A DNA stretch of 17,293 bases from Pseudomonadales bacterium. Lineage in GTDB: Bacteria > Pseudomonadota > Gammaproteobacteria > Pseudomonadales > UBA3067. The stretch spans positions 1-17,293 of the forward strand of contig JAESUE010000240.1 of NCBI GenBank assembly GCA_016763235.1, in the 5' to 3' direction. Shown here piece after piece: positions 14,064 to 17,293 of this stretch (positions are counted from its first letter, which is position 1; each line of letters begins with the position of its first letter). Made by a program: the position numbers and the translations under genes. The notes under the pieces were generated by a model. That model was not told where the DNA came from and ran no database searches. It worked only from the letters and a program-made list of their open reading frames with translations.

Positions 14064-15422
14064 ATGTCCCGACTCTCCATCCCCTTGTTATCCACGCAGT
14101 CCGACGGTTTTAGTCGGGACCTTGCTCAGCGCCTCGCCTGGGATGCCGTGTCTGACCACGAGGTGGAAAACACTGTGCGTGAGATTTTAACAGATGTTCG
14201 TCAGGGTGGAGATCAAGCGATACTGACATACACCCAGCGCTTTGATCGACTGGCTGCGGCGCATATTTCAGAGTTAAAGGTAACAGCGAGCGAGCGGGCC
14301 GCTGTGTTAAGCCGTATCGAGCCAGACGATAGGGCTGCGCTGGAAAAAGCCGCGCACCGTATCCGCATTTATCACGAGAAACAAAACCAAGCGTCTTGGT
14401 CTTATACGGAAGAAGATGGTACTCGGCTTGGGCAACAGATAAACCCGATGGATCGTGTTGGTGTTTATGTTCCGGGTGGCAAAGCCGCTTACCCTTCATC
14501 CGTTTTGATGAACATTATTCCGGCAAAAGTGGCTGGAGTGAAAGAAATCATTATGGTCGTACCCACGCCTGATGGTGTGCGCAATGACTTGGTGCTTGCA
14601 GCTGCAGAAATCGCGGGCGCAGATAGTATCTTTACCATTGGGGGGGCGCAGGCGGTGGCAGCGCTTGCTTACGGAACTGAAAGCATTCCAAAGGTTGATA
14701 AAATTGTGGGGCCTGGAAATATTTATGTCGCCACGGCCAAGAAAATGGTTTTTGGGGCGGTTGGCATCGATATGATTGCAGGCCCATCAGAAATTCTGGT
14801 CTTGAGTGATAAAAATTCCAACCCAGACTGGGTGGCAATGGATTTATTCTCTCAAGCCGAACATGATGAAAATGCGCAGTCTATCCTTGTTTCAGATGAC
14901 AAGAAATTTATAGAAAAAGTTCAGGCCAGTATGGAAAAGCTGCTCCCTAGTCTGCCGCGACGAGAAATTATAAAAGAGTCCCTTGAAAGAAGGGGTTTTT
15001 TTGTTCATGTAAAAAACATGGCTGAAGCTGTAGATGTTGTCAATCAGGTTGCCCCTGAGCATTTGGAACTGGCTGTTTCTGATCCTGATCAGCTTTTGCC
15101 AGATATTCGACACGCTGGGGCGATTTTTATGGGGCGATACACGGCTGAGGCATTGGGCGACTATTGCGCTGGGCCAAACCATGTTTTGCCAACCTCTGGC
15201 ACGGCGCGTTTTTCTTCCCCTCTTGGTGTCTATGATTTCCAGAAACGCAGCTCACTTATTTATTGTTCAGAACAAGGCGCATCAGACTTGGGGGAGATTG
15301 CATCTCGTTTGGCGCGGGGGGAGGGCTTTGAAGCGCATGCTCTTAGTGCTGAGTACCGAGTTAAAAATACAGTAACACCTCAGCTCACGCCCAAATTCGC
15401 GCATAACGGCGTTAAAAAATGA
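14064..15422 (+). CDS. hisD: Histidinol dehydrogenase HisD with MITE-derived C-terminal tail
   Basis: A 452-residue zinc enzyme for the last two oxidations, from histidinol to histidine. Motifs include RVGVYVPGGKAAYPSS (about 130-145), DMIAGPSEILVL, the zinc/catalytic segment SQAEHDENAQS, APEHLEL with the catalytic Glu-His pair, and YCAGPNHVLPTSGTARF. The last zinc-ligand histidine is at about 425 in EAHALSAEYR. The native-like sequence ends near Thr436. The remaining residues VTPQLTPKFAHNGVKK and the stop come from MITE copy E, so the domain is complete with a foreign tail; related enzymes of about 430-435 residues lack it. AAGG lies 7 bases before ATG 14064. hisC, often next, is absent. Confidence 0.96.
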   Translation: MSRLSIPLLSTQSDGFSRDLAQRLAWDAVSDHEVENTVREILTDVRQGGDQAILTYTQRFDRLAAAHISELKVTASERAAVLSRIEPDDRAALEKAAHRIRIYHEKQNQASWSYTEEDGTRLGQQINPMDRVGVYVPGGKAAYPSSVLMNIIPAKVAGVKEIIMVVPTPDGVRNDLVLAAAEIAGADSIFTIGGAQAVAALAYGTESIPKVDKIVGPGNIYVATAKKMVFGAVGIDMIAGPSEILVLSDKNSNPDWVAMDLFSQAEHDENAQSILVSDDKKFIEKVQASMEKLLPSLPRREIIKESLERRGFFVHVKNMAEAVDVVNQVAPEHLELAVSDPDQLLPDIRHAGAIFMGRYTAEALGDYCAGPNHVLPTSGTARFSSPLGVYDFQKRSSLIYCSEQGASDLGEIASRLARGEGFEAHALSAEYRVKNTVTPQLTPKFAHNGVKK

Positions 15423-15440
15423 TCATTCAACTGTGTAAAC
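15372..15440 (-). mobile_element. MITE copy E, half-element fused into the hisD 3' end
   Basis: GTAACACCTCAGCTCACGCC is almost identical to the copy C tip (GTAACACCTCAGCTCACGCT). CGCATAACGGCGTTAAAAAA and then GATCATT..GTGTAAAC follow copies C and B to about the element centre, after which similarity stops. The other half and the second target repeat are missing, so a deletion or rearrangement has removed them. The tip is in frame with hisD. One extra A in the A-run, relative to copy C, creates the TGA that ends hisD. The inner part also supplies the last codons and stop of the opposing sulfotransferase frame. Confidence 0.8.
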
Positions 15441-16455
15441 GGCCAGGTGTCGCTGAATGGCCTAGTTTTTTATGTAGTTTTTTCATTAGTTTTGGTTCGT
15501 ATTTCTTAAGGGCTTCTTTCAAATGACCTTTCCTAGGTTTTGGGGAGATGCTCTCTGGCGGGTTAGTAAAAGGTAGGTTTAGAAAATGTTGAATTTCTTT
15601 TAATTTACCAACCGGGTCGTTGTTGAACTCCCCGTAAGTCAAACTGATGACACAGTCTTTTGGCAGGGATTTTATATCATCATAGTAGTCACTTAATTGT
15701 TCTTATACTGCATGAGCTGTAAAAGGCCGTGCGAAAAATGAAAAAATAGCATCGCCAAAAATAGCCTTTATCCCCCTCACTGATTTCCATAGGCCGTAAA
15801 AAACAGCCATTCTATACTTGCCACCAGGAGCCTTAAAACGCTCGACCAGCATGGTCTGAAAGGGCTGGCTTCCTGTTATCAAAGTGAGAAAAGCATTCAT
15901 TTGGCTGTTTAAGATAAAGATAGGGTCACGGGTAATATAGATAAAGCGAGCATTTGGGAACCGCTCCAAAATCTGTTTTGCATTACCAGTATCCCACGGG
16001 TTTTTTAATAGTACCGATTGGGAACCTTGATCAAGGGCCTGTAACTTCTGGCAGATTTCTGCAAAATTATCTTTATTCGTTTCGTGAATCGATATGTGAT
16101 AACTCTCGTTGCGCAGTAGTCAGCCATATTCTTCTACGGTGGTGTCTTCCACCCAAGCTGAATCAAGTCTGCGATCTGTAATTCCCACGCTGCGGAATGC
16201 GCGGTTTAAAAGCGCACGGTCATGCTGCTCATTTTCTTCAGCGCGATTTTTTAGCAGGCGGTGGTAATAGAAAATATCGTAGAGGGTTAAGTTAGCAACG
16301 GGGAAGCATCGAGAAATGGAGTCATAAAGAAAAGTGGTTCCAGATCGGTGTAGGCCCATAATGAAAATTGGGTTTACAGGAGTATCTTTTAAGCTGGCTA
16401 GATATTTTTGATCTTCATTATTTTTGGGGAAATGAGGATCTACAGGGAAGTGCAT
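15427..16455 (-). pseudogene. Sulfotransferase (PAPS-dependent type) with two in-frame stops
   Basis: One reading frame, with no frameshift, spans about 342 codons but is broken by TGA at 16120-16122 and TAA at 15703-15705. The first part has the 5'-phosphosulfate-binding motif PIFIMGLHRSGTTFLYDS (about 28-45). The second, after the TGA, has the 3'-phosphate-binding motif RFIYITRDPIFILNSQMNAF. The last has ISLTYGEFNNDPVGKLKEI, as in the family C-terminus. The TGA follows VEEYG, where relatives often have an aromatic residue, so TGG to TGA is plausible. Such enzymes sulfate surface glycans, lipids or small molecules; the substrate cannot be told. The final codons derive from MITE copy E. Eleven bp separate it from the VTT gene. 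Confidence 0.82.
15441..15470 (+). terminator. Possible intrinsic terminator for hisD
   Basis: GGCCA (15441-15445) pairs with TGGCC (15458-15462) around a 12-base loop. AAAC before and GTTT after can extend the stem past a 2-base bulge, and TTTTTTAT follows. It lies about 20 bp past the hisD stop, at the junction with MITE copy E and inside the 3' end of the opposing pseudogene. Confidence 0.4.
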
Positions 16456-16466
16456 AGAGGTTCCGA

Positions 16467-17195
16467 TTAACTCTCGTTGCTTTTATTCGATTGGTTTGCA
16501 GCTTGTCTTTTTCGTAGAAAAATACTGAGAAGCGTTAAAGATATTCCTACTACAGTAGGGGTGATCAGTTCTGGTGTATTCCAGAACCAAATAGAACGCC
16601 CTTCACGAATAACTTCAACGAGAGTTCCCCCCAGCCAGCTGAATGCGATCACATTGGGAAATGCACCGATAAGGGAACCCCAGAAATAGGTGGAAAATCG
16701 AGTGCATAAAATGGCCAGCATCCAGTTAATGGGTGGTAGCGCAAAGAAAATCAAGCGTAGGTAAATTATTGCATGGAGATCAGTTTCGCTGATATATCGA
16801 TTTGTTCGCGGCATATATTTTTTGACTATTCGTGCCGTAATACCTTGGTCCAATACTTTAGCGATGACGTACATAAGGATGATGGCCAACGAAAAGCTAA
16901 GTGTTCCCAGGACAATGGCACCGAGAGAGCCATAGAGTACCGCTGCGATTGAGATAATAATTGCGGTAGGGATGTTAAGAACGATGGCAATGCTGGACAC
17001 GGCAAAGAAAGCTATTGGGCCAAAACTACCAAAACTCGCCTCAAGTTCTCTTAGCTTATCAATATTGCGGGCAAGAGAATCTGGGTTAAGCCACTGCTCA
17101 AGATCAAGAGTCTGATAGATGAAAATGATACAGCCTAAAACAAGAAGAAGTACGGCGGCGCGTATAACTCTTTGAGTATGTAAATTGGCAATTAT
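16467..17195 (-). CDS. TVP38/TMEM64 (VTT-domain) family membrane protein, start codon unclear
   Basis: A multi-pass membrane protein of the VTT/TVP38 group, related in fold to DedA. Bacterial members are poorly defined, and some DedA relatives help lipid-carrier recycling. The frame from GTG 17000 gives 177 residues, but it is open and protein-like well upstream: a membrane helix VIRAAVLLLVLGCIIFIY, then a loop ending FGSFGPIAFFAVSS, leading into LNIPTAIIISIAAVLYGSLGA, the VTT hallmark. The full protein would be about 242 residues, normal for the family. The only good ribosome-binding site, AAGGGAG, lies 7 bases before an ATA (17195) and 10 before an ATT (17192). So the start is rare-codon, mutated, or the GTG at 17000 makes a shortened protein. 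MITE copy F begins just upstream. Confidence 0.65.
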   Translation of the reverse strand: MIANLHTQRVIRAAVLLLVLGCIIFIYQTLDLEQWLNPDSLARNIDKLRELEASFGSFGPIAFFAVSSIAIVLNIPTAIIISIAAVLYGSLGAIVLGTLSFSLAIILMYVIAKVLDQGITARIVKKYMPRTNRYISETDLHAIIYLRLIFFALPPINWMLAILCTRFSTYFWGSLIGAFPNVIAFSWLGGTLVEVIREGRSIWFWNTPELITPTVVGISLTLLSIFLRKRQAANQSNKSNES

Positions 17196-17213
17196 AGTAA
17201 TGCTCCCTTGAGT

Positions 17214-17293
17214 GTAACACCTCAGCGAACGCTGTAAGAGTTCAGATTGCGTTCAAATTTGAGCAGAACAAGGCGAAAAATGTGCGTTTATAC
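17214..17293 (+). mobile_element. MITE copy F (left part, runs off the window)
   Basis: Starts GTAACACCTCAGCGAACGCT and continues TTCAGATTGCGTTCAAATTT and GAGCAGAACAAGGCGAAAAA, nearly identical to copy B (1173-1252). The last visible bases GTGCGTTTATAC match GTGAGTGTATAC of copy B. The rest lies beyond the window, so the second target repeat cannot be checked. It begins 12 bases upstream of the first ATT triplet of the VTT gene and may have displaced that gene's upstream region. Confidence 0.8.

Noticed and set aside
3414..17195. Genome-wide UGA recoding (UGA as Cys or Trp)
   Set aside because: TGA is used as the ordinary terminal stop in genes such as hisD. The sulfotransferase also has an in-frame TAA, which recoding of UGA would not explain.
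473..17293. CRISPR array or REP/BIME elements as explanation of the repeats
   Set aside because: Copies are kilobases apart, in both orientations, with variable length and 8-bp target duplications. That fits transposition, not spacer-repeat arrays or REP palindromes.

Overview
The window is gammaproteobacterial chromosome. The minus-strand order yrbG-kdsD-kdsC-lptC-lptA-lptB-rpoN-hpf-ptsN-rapZ-npr is the classic LPS-export/sigma-54/nitrogen-PTS block, and the divergent ibaG-murA-hisG-hisD block has a pseudomonad/cellvibrio-like layout. A PrsK-like kinase N-terminus and a sulfotransferase suggest a Cellvibrionales-type marine or host-associated relative, but the genus cannot be fixed from sequence alone.

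Layout. 1-384: start of a PrsK-like membrane histidine kinase (minus, cut by the window edge). 535-3048: darP, mgtE and npr (minus). 3414-11414: one long minus-strand run from yrbG down to rapZ, covering calcium/sodium exchange, Kdo synthesis (KdsD, KdsC), LPS transport (LptC, LptA, LptB), sigma-54, hibernation factor, PtsN and RapZ. 11678-15422: plus-strand ibaG, murA, hisG and hisD. 15427-17195: a sulfotransferase pseudogene and a VTT/TVP38-type membrane protein (minus).

The most distinctive content is a dispersed family of short non-autonomous mobile elements (about 55-140 bp). Seven copies or large fragments, plus weaker remnants, sit in almost every loose intergenic gap. The ends begin GTAAC/ATAAC followed by a CTCAGC-like box. 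Two copies are flanked by perfect 8-bp direct repeats (TGATTGTT; AATAGCGA) and a third by an 8-bp repeat with one mismatch (GGTTAATT/GGTTGATT). GTAA tips with 8-bp target duplications are the hallmark of IS66-family transposition, so I interpret these as IS66-type MITEs. One copy has fused with the 3' end of hisD and supplies its last 16 codons and stop. Others split rapZ from npr and hisG from hisD.

There are also several signs of gene decay. rapZ has an in-frame TGA exactly at the invariant cysteine codon of its Y-C-V-D-N-L-P motif. The sulfotransferase has two in-frame stops. The VTT protein has a good ribosome-binding site but no ATG/GTG/TTG at the right distance. The mla lipid-transport genes that often lie between yrbG and ibaG are absent from this locus. 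Together these suggest a lineage with weak purifying selection and active MITEs, for instance a symbiont in genome reduction. That is inference; assembly error is the alternative for the single-base lesions.
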